From: Harmothoe impar
Lineage: Eukaryota > Annelida > Polychaeta > Phyllodocida > Polynoidae
NCBI GenBank assembly: GCA_947462335.1
Contig: OX381710.1
Coordinates: forward strand, 30,061,004 to 30,125,003
Length of the DNA: 64,000 nucleotides
Direction of reading: 5' to 3'
The notes under the pieces were generated by a model. The model was not told the DNA's origin. It saw only the letters and a list, made by a program, of their open reading frames with translations, and did not search any database. The position numbers were made by a program, and so were the translations under genes. Below are positions 11,144 to 24,287 of the stretch, piece by piece; position 1 is the first letter of the stretch; every line of letters begins with the position of its first letter.

Positions 11144-12555
11144 TCCGTATCTTTTCCATTGTACATTAGTCATATTTGCAAACAATCATGAGCAACAGCT
11201 TGCGATATTATCATGTATACGACTGTGCATTCCGTAGAATGTGCACTACATCATGGAAAGGCCTACCCGGTACTCTTCTTTTTGTTTTATTTCTTCTGCA
11301 TCCTGGTATCCCGACGCACATCACATATATACCGTACACAGAGAGTCTGACAACGACACTTTTTTCGGCAGTGGATCGTCTTTCCCTTCCCATACATGCA
11401 CTGTTCCTACCATACTCAACCCTGCTTATGCTGCTATGTTGGCTTATTTTCACGGTATTTTATGCTGGGTACATATGATATTCCCCCTCTGTTCCCCTCC
11501 CATGTGACCTGCTGTTTGGATGCAGTGAGTCGTGCCTAGAACCAATCAGGTGTGACATCACGACAAATTGCCTGTGTATGACCATGAGGGATCACGCAGC
11601 CCGTGTGATGGATGGATGTGCCAAATGTCCACAGGACATGCAGAAATTCCCACACTGCCGTGGAGATACCAGCAGCTGGGGGTGTATGACACGGGGAAGG
11701 AAACTGCTTATCAATAATAAGGGGAGGGGGGCTGTGGTATATTGGTAACACAACGGAGTGAGGTGTTCAGCAGTTTAAGAGATATAATTCGATAATGGGA
11801 TTTTCAGCTAATTTCTTTTCTTATTGTAGACAAGTAGTTCGTTTTGCATTCAATATGCACTCAGCTATTATGATACTCAGGATATGTCTATCAATGCAAC
11901 GGCATATCCTGGCCAGGATAATTATTTTATCATGTGCATATAACCTCGGTGTATTCACAGAGAAAATAAAGTAAAGGCCAGCCTGACCCTGTTAGCCCGA
12001 ACTGTCTCCAAACCAAGACACTTACCAGGGTGAGGCATATTGATACAGGCTCAGGTAATGCTGGACTCTCCTTACCTGCTTACAGAGTTTAGCTCTGAGA
12101 TTGCAAGAAAGTCTTGCAATGCTTGATACACTCTCCAGGAGCTTACAATGTTGGACTTTTGGAGTCTTGGGAATGGGGCTGGTAAGCTGGCACTGGCATC
12201 GATACAGTATATTTAACTATGAGTATTTGTTAGAACTTGAGGCCTCCCTTTGGAATGCAATGCCATCTCACCTGTATATACATGAAGCATGCCTCGTTTC
12301 CCAATGGCAATGCAATCCCACAAAGCCGCTTTGAAGCTAAGTTTGGAATATCGTTGAAAGCTATGCAGTTCAAAGGTTCGGATTGGTGCCAAGGTTACCA
12401 TGGGTTATACACGACCCCCTTTGTCGCAAATACTCCAAAAACCCTATTCCTCCAAGCTTATCACATATCAATCACATCACATTACTGTGTCATCAGCGTC
12501 ATCGGTGATTGCTTTTTTAAGAATATGCAAAGTATGTTTGCTTTCTTCCATGTTA
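11144..12555. other. Intronic stretch, nothing recognised
   Basis: No exon with good splice sites. A short inverted repeat, GGATATG ... CATATCC (about 11880-11910), is too weak to call an element. Confidence 0.4.
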
Positions 12556-13139
12556 ACCATGGTGGCCCAGCTAGAAAAATACTATAGTAAATCCTATAGT
12601 TTACTATAGTAGACTGCAGTAATCTACAGTATACTACAGTATACTATAGTTAACTACAGTACAGTGGGCCATCCTGTACTGTAGTTTACTATACTATATC
12701 ATGGTATACAATAGTTCTTCCTGAAACACCCTTAAATGTTGTTATAGTATATCATTTGTCACTATAGTTTACTATAGTAAACTATGGTATACTGTAGTGT
12801 TTCCAGCAAACTTTGACACTGTAGTAAACTTTACTATTTTCTACTCTAGTTTACTATAGTATACTATAGTATTTCCTGCATTTCCTGCATATCCTGACAC
12901 TCTACTGAACTATAGTATATTTTACTATAGTTTTCCCCATAGTTTTCTATAGTTTACTATAGGACACACCTTAACACTACAGTGTGCTGTAGTATATTTT
13001 ACTATAGTTTACTATAATATTTCCCGCATACACTGATGCTTTAGTGAACTGTAGTATATTTTACTATAATATTTACTAAAGTATTTCCAGTACACCTTGA
13101 TAGTACAATAAACTGTAGTATGGTTTAGTATATTATTTC

Positions 13140-13400
13140 ATAACACTTTGACTCTACCTTAGACTGTAGAATATTTCTTGCACACCTTGACACTATAGTA
13201 AACTGGAGTATGTTTTACCATAGTTTACTTTAGTATTTCCCGCACACCTTGACACTATAGTCAACTGGAGTATGTTTTACTATAGTTTAATATAGTATTT
13301 TCCGCACACCTTGATACTATAGTAAACTGGAGTTTGTTTTACAATAGTTTGATATAGTATTTCCTGCACACCTTGACACTATAGAGTATAGTAAACTGCA
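13140..13400. repeat. Tandem repeat of about 60-65 bp inside foldback element 1
   Basis: The phrase CACCTTGACACTATAG, followed by AAACTGGAGT or close variants, recurs about four times (near 13190, 13245, 13306 and 13370). It is the most regular part of the left arm and shows that the arm grew by unit duplication. Confidence 0.65.
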
Positions 13401-14524
13401 GTATAGTTTACTATACTATACCCCTGCCTCCTTAGCCCTATCCCACAGCCTAACCAAGCCGTTTCCGTTCTACCCAGCTTCTCCTCCATTTATATTTTAC
13501 AAGATTATAAAGTGTTTGTAACCTCAGGCATAATATTTTTGGATGCCATAACCACATTCATATAGTACATGTATTGTGGTTATTACTATAGATTACTATA
13601 GTATTTCCCGCACACCTTGATACTATATTACAGTAAAGTGATAGGTAACAACATAAATATACATATCTATGGTAACAAACTTGTTTTTAAAATTTAGTTC
13701 GGTTTAAAGATTATGATGTCATGTTAAATATTTCCCAAGTGATCATGCCCCCCCCCCTCTGTGGATAGTAATATAGTATTTGTTCCAGGAGCAGAATATT
13801 GACATCCCTGATTTAATTATAATGGTTCTAGTCATCACAACGAAAAAAGAAAAATATGTCCATAATGCTGACAATGTAACCGACTGGACTCTAATGTCAT
13901 TGACAGCTATTTTATAATAACAAACATATTTTCATATTTTAGTTGGTAACATCCCCCCTACCCACACACCCAACCCCCCTCCCCCCCCACCCCTATGTTC
14001 GCACCTTGCCCCACCTGCCAGGTGAGACCCATGAAACAATGCACCCCTAAGACAATAGCCATGACCCCTTACAGCAAGCCTTGGCTTTGTCAGAGGTGCG
14101 AAATACAAAGCTATTTCTAAACAGGGTCACCAGTAGTCCACTAGGCAGCAGACAGACAACATGTATGTAACTTTGGGTACTTACATACATATATCCCAGG
14201 TAGGCATATATACACATATAATGTAAGGCCATTGTTTGATAGATGATTAGTATAGTACTGGGTACTCCTATTAGATAATTTATAATATACATATGTTCAT
14301 CTATCATATAACTATTACTAAAACCACCCTTGAATCAAAATAGATGTATAACTAGAATAATTATATAACTGTCTGAAATAGCATGTCATAATTTATTAAT
14401 TAGTCAATACAAATATCAGTGTCGGAATCTATACCTTATTCTACATCTATACATGTATGATTTGTTTCAATTTGACATCTAAAAGTTTTTTTTATTTACA
14501 AGTTCACATGTTTTCCAGACCGTG

Positions 14525-14655
14525 TAGAGTGTCCAGTTGGCCGGGAGGAGGGTCCAGGGGGCCGGGAGGAGGTCCATGGGGCCGGGAGGAGGGTCCAGGG
14601 GGCCGGGAGGAGGGTCCAGGGGGCCGAGAGGAGGGTCCAGGGGGCCGGAGGACCT
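14525..14655 (+). repeat. G-rich minisatellite in the spacer of foldback element 1
   Basis: About five copies of a 23-25-bp unit built from GGGCCGGGAGGAGGGTCCA, followed by a run of 12 or more G at about 14680-14693. Several closely spaced G runs give clear G-quadruplex potential. It opens a Gly-rich frame on the plus strand and a Pro-rich one on the minus strand; both are products of the repeat. Confidence 0.8.
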
Positions 14656-15240
14656 TAAAGGGGTTATTGTATAAATGGGTGGGGGGGGGGGGGGTCCCCA
14701 TGTCCTCTGTTGTTTTTAGGAAATGATGAAACTGATGATAAATAAAATATGGTATAAAGATAAATGAAATACTATGGTATACTGTAGTATACTACAGTAC
14801 ACCATAGTGAATACAGTAATTTACTGTAGTGAATGTACTATAGTACACAAGAGTAGATACTATAGTAGACAAAAATACTATAATAAATCAACTATAGTAT
14901 ATCATAGTAAATACTATAGCAAACTATAGTATATTGTAATATACCACAGTAATACTGTAGTTTACTCTAGTAAATATACTATTGTATACTATAGCATATA
15001 CTATAGCAGACGAAAACACTATAGTAAATTTACTATAGTATACCATAGTAAATACTATAATGAACTATAGACTATTGTAGTATACCACAGTAAATACTGC
15101 AGTTTACTCTAGTAAAGATACTATGGTATACTATAGTAGAAACTATAGTGGACGAAAACACTATAGTAAATTTACTATGGTATATTACAGTAAATATTAT
15201 GGTTTTACTATAGTATTTTTCTAGCTGGGCCGGCCCACTG

Positions 15241-16926
15241 TAGGACGTGACAAATAGATACTGTTACAAAGAGGAAGTTGAACCAGATGTACACGCACGG
15301 TTGAGTAGTTGTGGCTGTATGCATATCAATTCTATCAAGCTGAATAAGTAAACATATATGCATTATAATGTAATTTCAGTCAGCATACATACAATAGAAT
15401 TTCAGAGCGGTTTGATGCATGGTGGTATAGTAGGTAAACCCAAGGCCACACACAATGGGTGTATAAGAGCTACCTGTATGCATTGTCATGTTTTATCCAC
15501 ACCCTATAAAGTGTCTACACCCATTATCAAAACACCTGGTCTGCACTAAATCATTCATCTCTTCATAGGAGACATGTGGAAGGTACATTACTAGTATTAG
15601 TTTTATTAAACACACTAAAGAAGATAGTGACATGTACACACAAGGGAAAAGGATCCTATAGGGAAAAAGTCAACCCTGAAATTGATATCATGAGCTCCGA
15701 GGTGATGTATCACACTAGAAGATTTCAATTCTCAAGGCTTCACGAATATGCTTGGACACTATCCTATCCAAAATCCCAATAAGCTCAAGGTCTTATTCTT
15801 TCAAGACATCTCTATCTGTTCATCATATAATTATGATAATTGGAAATCTATCCTACAGTTTTATCCTTTATGTCACAGATATTAATCTAGAAATGGTAAT
15901 TTTATTTAGTTTTGAGCATAGTAATCCTGGTGGCAACACGTCAACAAGGACACCCATATCAACTTTAGACGGTTTTATTTTAAACCAAAAATCGAGTGCT
16001 TTGGGTTCTTTTTACTAACATACCCTATATCAATTTCTAGCCCTTTTTTCCGGTTGGGGTGGTGGCGTCTCCTGGTGGATAAACCTGGTACTAGTCTCTC
16101 AGGGAGCATCCTTTCTGCTTGCCTGCTGACTACCATTAGAGGTCTGATTCCCCCAACCTGGTGACACATGGTACATAACAGAATAAGATATAGCTTACAA
16201 TAGTCCCATAATAAACTGACACTGATATGTCTTGTCTTGGTGGTTCGTAAGGTTGTATCAAACATGTATGTGACAGAGAAAATGTGTACTTTTAACAGCA
16301 TCCAATTGTGTCTTTCCGTTCTATGTGGGAACCCAGTGGACACTTTGTAGCCTGTGGACAAAACGTGACCTAATAGTTTACCTTCAGAATGAGTGGCATA
16401 CATGGACCAACTCTCGCATACCCATGCAGGCGCATTACGCCTGGGGCATACTTAGGAATCCACCCCCAAACGCATAACCTTGACTGCTATCCTTCACGCC
16501 CACCCTTTCTCCTTAATGTGATCTATCTGTACACAGGTATTGTGCCGAGGCCACCACAGGTGATACAATCTGCGGAAAAAGGGACCTCAGTACAGTATGT
16601 TCTTTTCCCATTATAGATATCACTGTCAGGCACTGGAGTCAACCAGTGCTGGAGTCGACCTGTACTGTGAGACCCAGTCAATAGGATGGATGGGCGAGAA
16701 CCGTAGGCAGTAATATATTGAGAAATGGAGGAGCATAACAGTGAGACACTAAAGGGCTCTTTCAGCTGTATAAAGTATTGTGCCTGTGTCAGGAGGAATG
16801 TGTTTAAAAAGGCACGGTTCTGTTCATTTCGCTCTGCATTACAAACATCAAGATGGAAATAAAACAATGTCGGTCGTTAGCCCTTGTCTGAAGAACTTCC
16901 AGTCGTACTGCGTAGGTGCCTGTGTA
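15241..16926. other. Intronic stretch, nothing recognised
   Basis: A 142-codon open frame at 16403-15975 (minus) has no recognisable motif and no convincing splice context. I regard it as chance. Confidence 0.4.
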
Positions 16927-17960
16927 CAGTGGCCTAGGAGGGCCAAAAAAAAGTGATTTTGAAAAGAGAAGTGATTTTGAAAAAAACAGTTTTTTTTATA
17001 AGAGATCTTTTTCAAATCACTTTTTTTTTCTAGGAAAGTTGGTGTCAACTGTCAACTGGACAGTTGACACCAAGTTTTAGAAAAAAGATGTTTTTTCAAA
17101 TCCCTTTTTTTAAAGAAAAGTTGCTGTCAACTGTCAAGTTGACACTTGACACCATGTTTTTGAAAAAAAGATCTTTTTCAAATCACTTTTTTTTCTAGGA
17201 AAGTTGCTGTCAACTGTCAACTTGACAGTTGACACCAAGTTTTAGAAAAAAAGATGTTTTTTCAAATCACTTTTTTTAAAGAAAAGTTGCTGTCAACTGT
17301 CAAGTTGACACTTGACACCATGTTTTTGAAAAAAAGATCTTTTTCAAATCACTTTTTTTTCTAGGAAAGTTGCTGTCAACTGTCAACTTGACAGTTGACA
17401 CCAAGTTTTAGAAAAAAAGATGTTTTTTCAAATCACTTTTTTTCTAGAAAAGTTGCTGTCAACTGTCAAGTTGACACTTGACAGCAACTATTTTGGAAAA
17501 GAAAGTAACCTGTTTTATTTTAACAAAAGGGTTAAGAAAATGAAATGCCTGTTTTTTTCTGAAAAAGTTGCTGTCAACTGTCAAGTTGACAGTTGACAGC
17601 AACTTTTCTAGAAAAAAATGTGATTTGAAAAAACATCTTTTTTCAAAACCTTGGTGTCAACTGTCAACTTGACAGTTGACAGCATGTTTTCTTGAAAAAA
17701 AGTGATTTGAAAAAACATCTTTTTTTCAAAAACATGGTGTCAAGTGTCAAATTGACAGTTGACAGCAACTTTTCCAGAAAAAAAGTGATTTGAAAAAACT
17801 TTTTTTCAAAACCTTGGTGTCAACTGTCAACTTGACAGTTGACAGCATGTTTTCTTGAAAAAAAGTGATTTGAAAAAAACATCTTTTATCAAAAAAACGT
17901 TTTTTTACTAAATCACTTTTTTTTTCAAAATCACTTTTTTATGGCCCTCCTGGGCCACTG
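16927..17960. mobile_element. Foldback element 2, 1034 bp, TA target-site duplication
   Basis: The termini are CAGTGGCC[T/C]AGGAGGGCCA followed by an A-rich run and GTGATTTTGAAAA, in inverted orientation, flanked by TA (16925-16926 and 17961-17962). Inside, a unit with AAAGTTGCTGTCAACTG and an A/T-rich linker repeats along the left arm and turns to the opposite sense on the right arm. Each unit carries a long near-palindrome built on TGTCAACTGTCAA and its complement. The whole element could form one hairpin about 500 bp long with cruciform side arms. No coding sequence. Confidence 0.88.
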
Positions 17961-19138
17961 TACCTGTGTGGTCCTTGTGCCTTTTTACCTGTTCTGTACT
18001 CGAATGCTTCATACCCTCTGTACCTCCCATTGTCCCTTGTATTGCTTTTCGATATCACTTTCTTTGCTCTGCGTTGTATCTCAAACTTTTACTGCTGTCC
18101 TTGTTTGTCAGGGGTTGTCTTTACCCTAGCCTCAGGGAGAACATGCTTATGATATTATATAAAATAATTCTATGATAATATAATCGTGATCTTAATGCGC
18201 TTTGCAACGGCTCACATATGCCTTGATAAGCCATAGTACAGGTTGACTAAAACACCTGTTTTATAGATGCATGTACTAAGCGAATTCTCTATTATTATCC
18301 AGCAACACTTGACCAATAGCTTTGTCTAAGATGAATCCATATAAACACCTGGAAATTGTCCCTGGTCTCCTAACTGAGACACCATTGTATTTAATAGCAT
18401 TTTTGCGAACGAGTTTTGTATTCTTAAAGTATCAAAATAAAGGGGCCAGCTGCAATGCATGTTCCACAGATATGATTTGACTCCAGGTGATGTATATTAT
18501 ATCCACAAGCATCAATACCTTCAAGACCCTATCCCTCTCTTGCGCTGTCAAAGGTGGAAATAATAGGGACATGCATGTATCCGATCAGGTGAGTGCCAGG
18601 AGAGTTGGCCAAGAAGGTGTGAGTTTATGCAAGTCTAGAGTTGGCTTGGCAGGTCATTCCTGGAGCACAACACGCCGACGCTGGCACGCAACCCACACAT
18701 CGGAGGCACTTTGGATTTGATGTCATCACTCCGTCTCCGTCTCCAATTGAGTTTAGAATGTGTAAGAAACGTGCTGCCTCTGAGAGAGGCTATTGGACGG
18801 ACAGTGGCGTTAAATCAACCCCTAATGAAGGGTGTGAGGAAATTAGAGGCTCAATGAATCACCGGTGGCCAAGAAAGGTCCAACAAGGGCAGAGTAACTT
18901 GGCGTAGAAGTATTATTCTTTGACTTGGTGTTTTGGCATATATAAGCTTGATATATATAGCGAATGTACCTAGAACAGAAGCTCTACGTCTAAATCATAT
19001 TGTCCTATAATAGTTATATCATATATAGCAACGGTTTATATTCGTGATCTTTTGACATAGCTTTCAGCTTAATTATAATTCACATGTGGTATTTCTCTAT
19101 GTATTCTTGTTCTCTAATACTAATAATAGGAAAGTGTC
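17961..19138. other. Intronic stretch, nothing recognised
   Basis: Pyrimidine-rich on the plus strand for the first 200 bases, otherwise mixed. No supported exon or element. Confidence 0.4.
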
Positions 19139-19140
19139 TA

Positions 19141-19389
19141 CACAGAGAAAATAAACAGCGTCAAAAGGGAGTCCAGGTGCCTCCAGAATGACTCCCCTCT
19201 ATAGGGGAGTCCATGTCCCTATGTGACTCTCTTAGGTGAGTCAGTGAACTATTTAACTTCCCCAGGTGACTCCCTTAGGTCGCACAGGGAGTTAACTAGG
19301 CTCTCATATGTAGCCTGGGCTCCCCTAAAGAGGGGAGTCATTTTGGAGGCAACCTGGACTTCATTTTGACGCTGTTTTTTTTCTCTGTG
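19141..19389. mobile_element. 249-bp MITE, TA target-site duplication
   Basis: Inverted ends of nearly 60 bp begin CACAGAGAAAA, continue through CAGCGTCAAAA and GTCCAGG, and end near GACTCCC. The element is flanked by TA at 19139-19140 and 19390-19391. The middle repeats GACTCCCCT/AGGGGAGTC-like phrases and can fold. Non-coding; TA duplication fits the Tc1/mariner group. Confidence 0.88.
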
Positions 19390-20265
19390 TAATGCTGGAC
19401 ACTGAAGTACTGGGAACGCACTGTCAGAATACCTATATGCATTAGGCATCAAAAAGCACCTTCAATCTACTTATTCATTACACGTGTTTCGAAAGACTAA
19501 TAGTAGTACCATACACGCAGTTGGAATATACCGTGAGTAGTATACTACAGGTGGCCTTAAGCCCAGGTCGGATTACCACCTACGTGTAGGTATTAGGTAT
19601 GTGTGACTGTAGGTCTTCATGCTAGAGTTTAATCCGTTTCACAAAAGGCGTCATCTACTAAACGAAGGGTGTGTCATTGTGTTTAGTTGCAAACCATCAA
19701 TCGGTCTCTATATTTGCCCTGGTGATCTCCGTAACTCGATGTACGGATATAACTATCCCCATACCAGCACTATCGGTGCGACTATAGTTCTGCTACAACT
19801 ATCGGTGGAGCAGCTCACTGGGAGGGACGGCGTAAGTAGTGGCAGGGCTGACTGTAGATCTGGTTTTATGGCTTCCAACATGGGACGTAAGGGTAAGGCA
19901 ATTGTGGGCTGGAAGAGCTTGAGTGGACTGGGCACAGATGGCATTAGGCTAGTAGAGAGTTTTTTCCTGCATGCTTTACAAGATGGTATGAGTTGACAGC
20001 TATGGTTCTGCAGCCTTCTTTAGAATCTGTTTATACAAACAGACGATACGTCTGCAGGGCGCAGATGTTGTCAAACGTCTGGTTGCAGATGTGACTTGAA
20101 TATCATATATGTTATGATCGGTGCTTGCACACTAAGTAGTAGGTCAGATTGAGCTAGCAGTATAAATCATCCAACTCCGTTTGGTATTATAACATTTAAC
20201 TTTTAAGTTTCACCTCAAAGTCTTTCTTTTGAAGAATTGGGCGCCTTTAAGATTAAGACATGTCT
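19390..20265. other. Intronic stretch with one GAGCAGCTC motif
   Basis: The motif is at 19808-19816, the leftmost of the 15 in this window. A 125-codon frame (19619-19996, plus) overlaps it but shows no domain or splice support. Confidence 0.4.
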
Positions 20266-20345
20266 AAGTAATAGATAGACTATGGTTATGAGAGGCTAAC
20301 TCAAAATAACCAAAGTAAACTGGCTGGCACCCTTATTGGCACTTT
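20266..20345 (+). mobile_element. Half copy of the palindromic MITE seen at 34662-34786
   Basis: ATAGATAGACTATGGTTATG, then AGAGGCTAACTC and AAACTGGCTGGCACCC match one arm of the hairpin element at 34.7 kb in order. The second arm is missing or diverged beyond recognition. Confidence 0.7.
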
Positions 20346-23300
20346 TCAGTGTCTTAAGCTTGTCGATTGTATGAGTGCTGTTTATTTTGACAGTTTCCAA
20401 TATCTTACCTAAGGGCCGCTATTGTAAAGGTGCTTGTGAGAATATAAACCACTATTCCCACAAGCTTCCAGTGCAAAAGGCATCAACCTGAATAAATGAT
20501 GACTTAAAGCAATGGTTATATGAAAAATCTTTTTACCCTAATTAGATTTGAAACAATAGTTTTCATATGTGTTATTGACAATGTTGGCAGACATGTAAGG
20601 TCAGCTGCTTAAAGTACGACACAAGAAATGGCAATATTAGTTATTGTCTCTTTGGAGAATCTGACTGTGACCTTGTCATATGAGAAAAATACATGAATTT
20701 AATGTGCAAAACTGTATCATATTCATCTTACCAAACCAATTTCGAAATGTATACCCACGAGTGCTGACACAAACTCAGTTTCATGTACTCCGTCAACAGA
20801 GTGGCTGTACTGGTAGCCTGTTTTCTCTGTCTGTCTGTTTTGTATTGGGTATTAGTGATCATGTTGCAGAGGCTCGTGACAGGTGAATAGTAGCCATGCT
20901 GATATAACACATAATATGCCACGCTGGGGAAAACATAATATCCCTATGTGTGCGCCCATTTTCTTTCCCTGATGGATTATGCTCTCAGTGTTATCTCTCC
21001 ACGTAAATTTTGTTTGCATCAATAACGTATCGCTGTGATATAATTATATGCAGTAAAATGTCTTAAAATGTCGTCTAAATAATCCCAACTTCATAATGAT
21101 ATCAAAGATTGAAAGTGATCATGTTAGTGATTCATACATCTCATTCATCATAGGCCTACTCCTGATTATAGGACTTCATCACTCTCCAAAAAACATTAAC
21201 AACAGCCAACATCTCAATACTAGATCCCAAATAGTAGTTCATGCACTGCTATTCATCGTTCTAGATAGCAGTCCTATTCTGCTAGGTGTAGCATGTATAT
21301 TTAGACACGGTACAATCCTCTCTATAGTATACACAACAGTCCTCTGCCAGACGTAGTTGGTACAGTAGAGGATACAAGGTGGGCTGAAGGGGGAGGGATG
21401 TCAAGGGGCTGTGGGAAACGACCGAGACTAATGTGATGAGAGCAGGGAAACGCATTGGTAGCTGCGGGAGGAGTAAGGGAGCATGGCTGCAGGAGGGATC
21501 TGGAGTCAGGCTTGTTTGTGGGGGGAGGGGGAGGAATCTCTCCTCCTGATGAACGCCCACAGACCGAGGCCACATTGATCTGTGCCTACTTATGTAAGAG
21601 CCCCGACCTGGTCGTCCCCACCCTCTCCCCACCCCGTGCTAATGAATGCCCGATTAAGGCTGTTTATCACCAGGGCAGAACTAACCAGCCGCTTCCAGCA
21701 CCACTGCTGCAGGCATGGTCCCATCCCACAGTTGTATGGCGGATGTGTGGGTTGAAGGTTGAACAAGGCTATATGTTTCCTACAGCGGTCTATCCATATA
21801 GATGCAGCGTACAACCTTTGTTATAACACCATAACAAACACCATAAAAACATTAACAGAAATGTGTTTCATGCCCAACCCAACCCTATGTGCAAAACCCT
21901 ACTTGGGATTCTTTACCATTTTTACTTTAATAAAGTAAATGGTTAAACAAGACATGGTGGCATAAATACTTGACTTCAGAGGCTGGGGTTCTAACGGAAT
22001 TATCAAACCATTTCATGATATATTGCTCGTCACTGCAGCAATCAGTTAGTCACCACGACAGTGCTGATCCTGCAAGTAACACCAGGCACTTTCGAGTTTA
22101 AAAATAGAAAAATTATAATAATTGTTAGCCCGTATTCCCTATAACACACTATATCTATTTTGGTCTAAACCCCATACAGTGTATAGATATTTATATTTAG
22201 AGGTAAGCTAGATACACATCAATCCCTGGCCATACATCATAATAGTACATTTGCTAGATGACTGGTTCCATCCAGTATAGAATTACAAAATAACATGCTA
22301 ATTTATAAATAAATGGGTATAAACAAATGATGATGTATTCTGTCAATTGACTTTTCATTTTATCACGTTGTGTATAGCTTCGGGTATGACAAAGACAGAA
22401 GATTGTCCACATAAATAGCAAATAATCTTTATGGTGTGAACAATTACTTTTTACACAAGAGCGGTATTGTGCTCTTATTTCTCTATGTTCACTGAATTCT
22501 TTAGTACGATGGCTGGCGTCTGGAGGCAATCAAGAAACTGAGAAATCAAACAGATCTGACATGCAATATGGACGCTTAAAATGTAAAGCTTTGGCATTTG
22601 AGCCTACATCTATGTGACAGCCTTAGAAGTGAAGGTCTTCACTGGCAAGACTTTAGAAGTGAACATTAAAAAGCTGTTGACGGCTCTCCTTCAACTACAG
22701 CAAGTATAACCAGGTAATATCAGCTGCTGACGAGGTCTACATTCAGTAGGTTTTTATATTATGTGTCCTCTTGAACTATGGCAATTGTAAATAGCGAAGC
22801 TTTCGTTATGTTGAACATCAAATGAGAGGTACAAGCTGCCCTATCTACTTACAGTAAAGACCATCAATAAGTAGTGTTATCAGAGCCAATCTTAAGAGAA
22901 AACACCAGCTTTTTTCATGATGACATTGTCTCACTACCAATTAACATGACACTGACTTCCTTGGTATGGTATACGCTATGGAAAGGATAGACGATAGGCT
23001 TATTGTATGAAGTATGATTATGACCTCACTTTTGACTCCTATCTTTTTAGAACCCGTGAATTGAAATGTGAGAAATCGACTCGTGTAACATACCAGGTAC
23101 CTGTTTCGATACAACACAAAGAGACAACACGAAAAATCTGCTGCTTAATATGAACATCTCATCAGAGATAGTAACCCGTGCGGAATTGCTTTATTAGGGT
23201 TAACTTCTATTCTCGGCGGTAGCAGAACATGAAACGTTTGTTACTTTTCGAATTTCAGTAATTGTACCCTGCATTGTAACCGCGTATGGTGTGGGCCTAT

Positions 23301-24263
23301 GGACGAAAGCATCCAATAACCATCTAACTATACTGCATCGTGCTTTGATATTTGCAGCAATACCTGTAGGAGATGAGTCCCCCCCCCCTTATTGAACTTG
23401 CTTTGGTAAGAGGAGGACGGACAAGGACGCATTGTCCTTCAAGGCGCATTGCTAGGAGAGATATCAAAGGGAAAATGGTGACTGTGTCTTATTCTCAAAC
23501 TGCGATTCTATACTCTGAGGTAAATGTATTTCTCACTGATACACGAGGGGCCTTTTCTCCTTGACAATCGCGCGTGAAATAAATTCTAAGGGGAATTCCA
23601 CGAGTGAAGAGAAGCAAAAGTAGCTCGTGAGACATGCTCGTTTTCCTATATGAGACATGTACTAATAAGTAAGAAATGTAATTATACTGAACAGCCCAAG
23701 GTGCTCGTTAACACAGTCTTTCTATAAGAAAACATGATCGTTTCTAAGGAGAAAAACACGCCACACATCCTTCTCTTTAGTATGACCGGTATATTTCCTT
23801 TTTATATGTGTACTTACATGGGAATGCAATACATTCCTATACTTCCTAGGGCAAAACACCGATACCAACGTCAGCATGTATGCAGACATGAAGCCCTGCT
23901 GCCTTTATGTCTGTCTTGATCTAATTTACCGCTGGATGGTATAATGTTCTGTTTTTATCCGTCTCAGACAATCACATATCTCATTCTACTATATATCGCA
24001 AGGTGACAATGCAGACCACGTAAGAATTCGTATTATCATCCTATTCCTTAGGTACATGGACACGGCTCAGTTGGTATGAAGCACTGTGTCAAGCGGTCCC
24101 AGTTTTGTCAGCAACATCTCTCCATCACGGTCTATAATATTTGGGTGAAAAATAACCCCATTCACTATTATACAGCAATGTAGGACGTGATAGAATACAG
24201 GACGTGATAAGCAGCTACAATAATAAGTATCACGCAATTTTAGACATGAATTCCAGAAGTCAC
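20346..24263. other. Intronic stretch, no gene recognised
   Basis: Mostly AT-rich. GC-rich patches at about 21370-21730 contain TAATGA and GATTAAGG homeodomain-like words. I found no exon or RNA gene that I can support. Confidence 0.4.
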
Positions 24264-24287
24264 ATATATATATATATATATATATAT
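24264..24287. repeat. Short TA microsatellite
   Basis: About 12 uninterrupted TA dinucleotides. Confidence 0.9.

Larger units (their letters stand above)
12556..15240. mobile_element. Foldback element 1, about 2.7 kb
   Basis: Left and right ends share GGCCCAGCTAGAAAAATACT as an inverted repeat (left from 12564; right read as complement ending about 15232). The right terminus continues to CAGTGGGCC followed by TA at 15241-15242. The left arm (about 12580-13630) and right arm (about 14765-15220) are dense tandem variants of TTTACTATAGTA. Their core TACTATAGTA is its own reverse complement, so each arm can fold on itself as well as on the other. The middle (13640-14760) holds C-rich runs, AT-rich DNA and a G-rich minisatellite, with no transposase. 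The left terminus is degraded and a CAGTGGGCC also sits inside at about 12662, so a nested copy is possible. Confidence 0.8.

Noticed and set aside
11955..11975. CACAGAGAAAATAAA matching the end of the MITE at 19141
   Set aside because: Homology stops after 15 bases, there is no inverted partner, and an AT-biased 15-mer match is expected by chance in a window of this size.
14457..14726. Gly-rich plus and Pro-rich minus frames
   Set aside because: Encoded by the G-rich minisatellite.
16925..17962. A CRISPR-like array of regular repeats at 17.0-17.9 kb
   Set aside because: Units turn to opposite orientation in the middle, spacers are not unique, and terminal inverted repeats with TA flanks show a foldback transposon; the DNA is eukaryotic.
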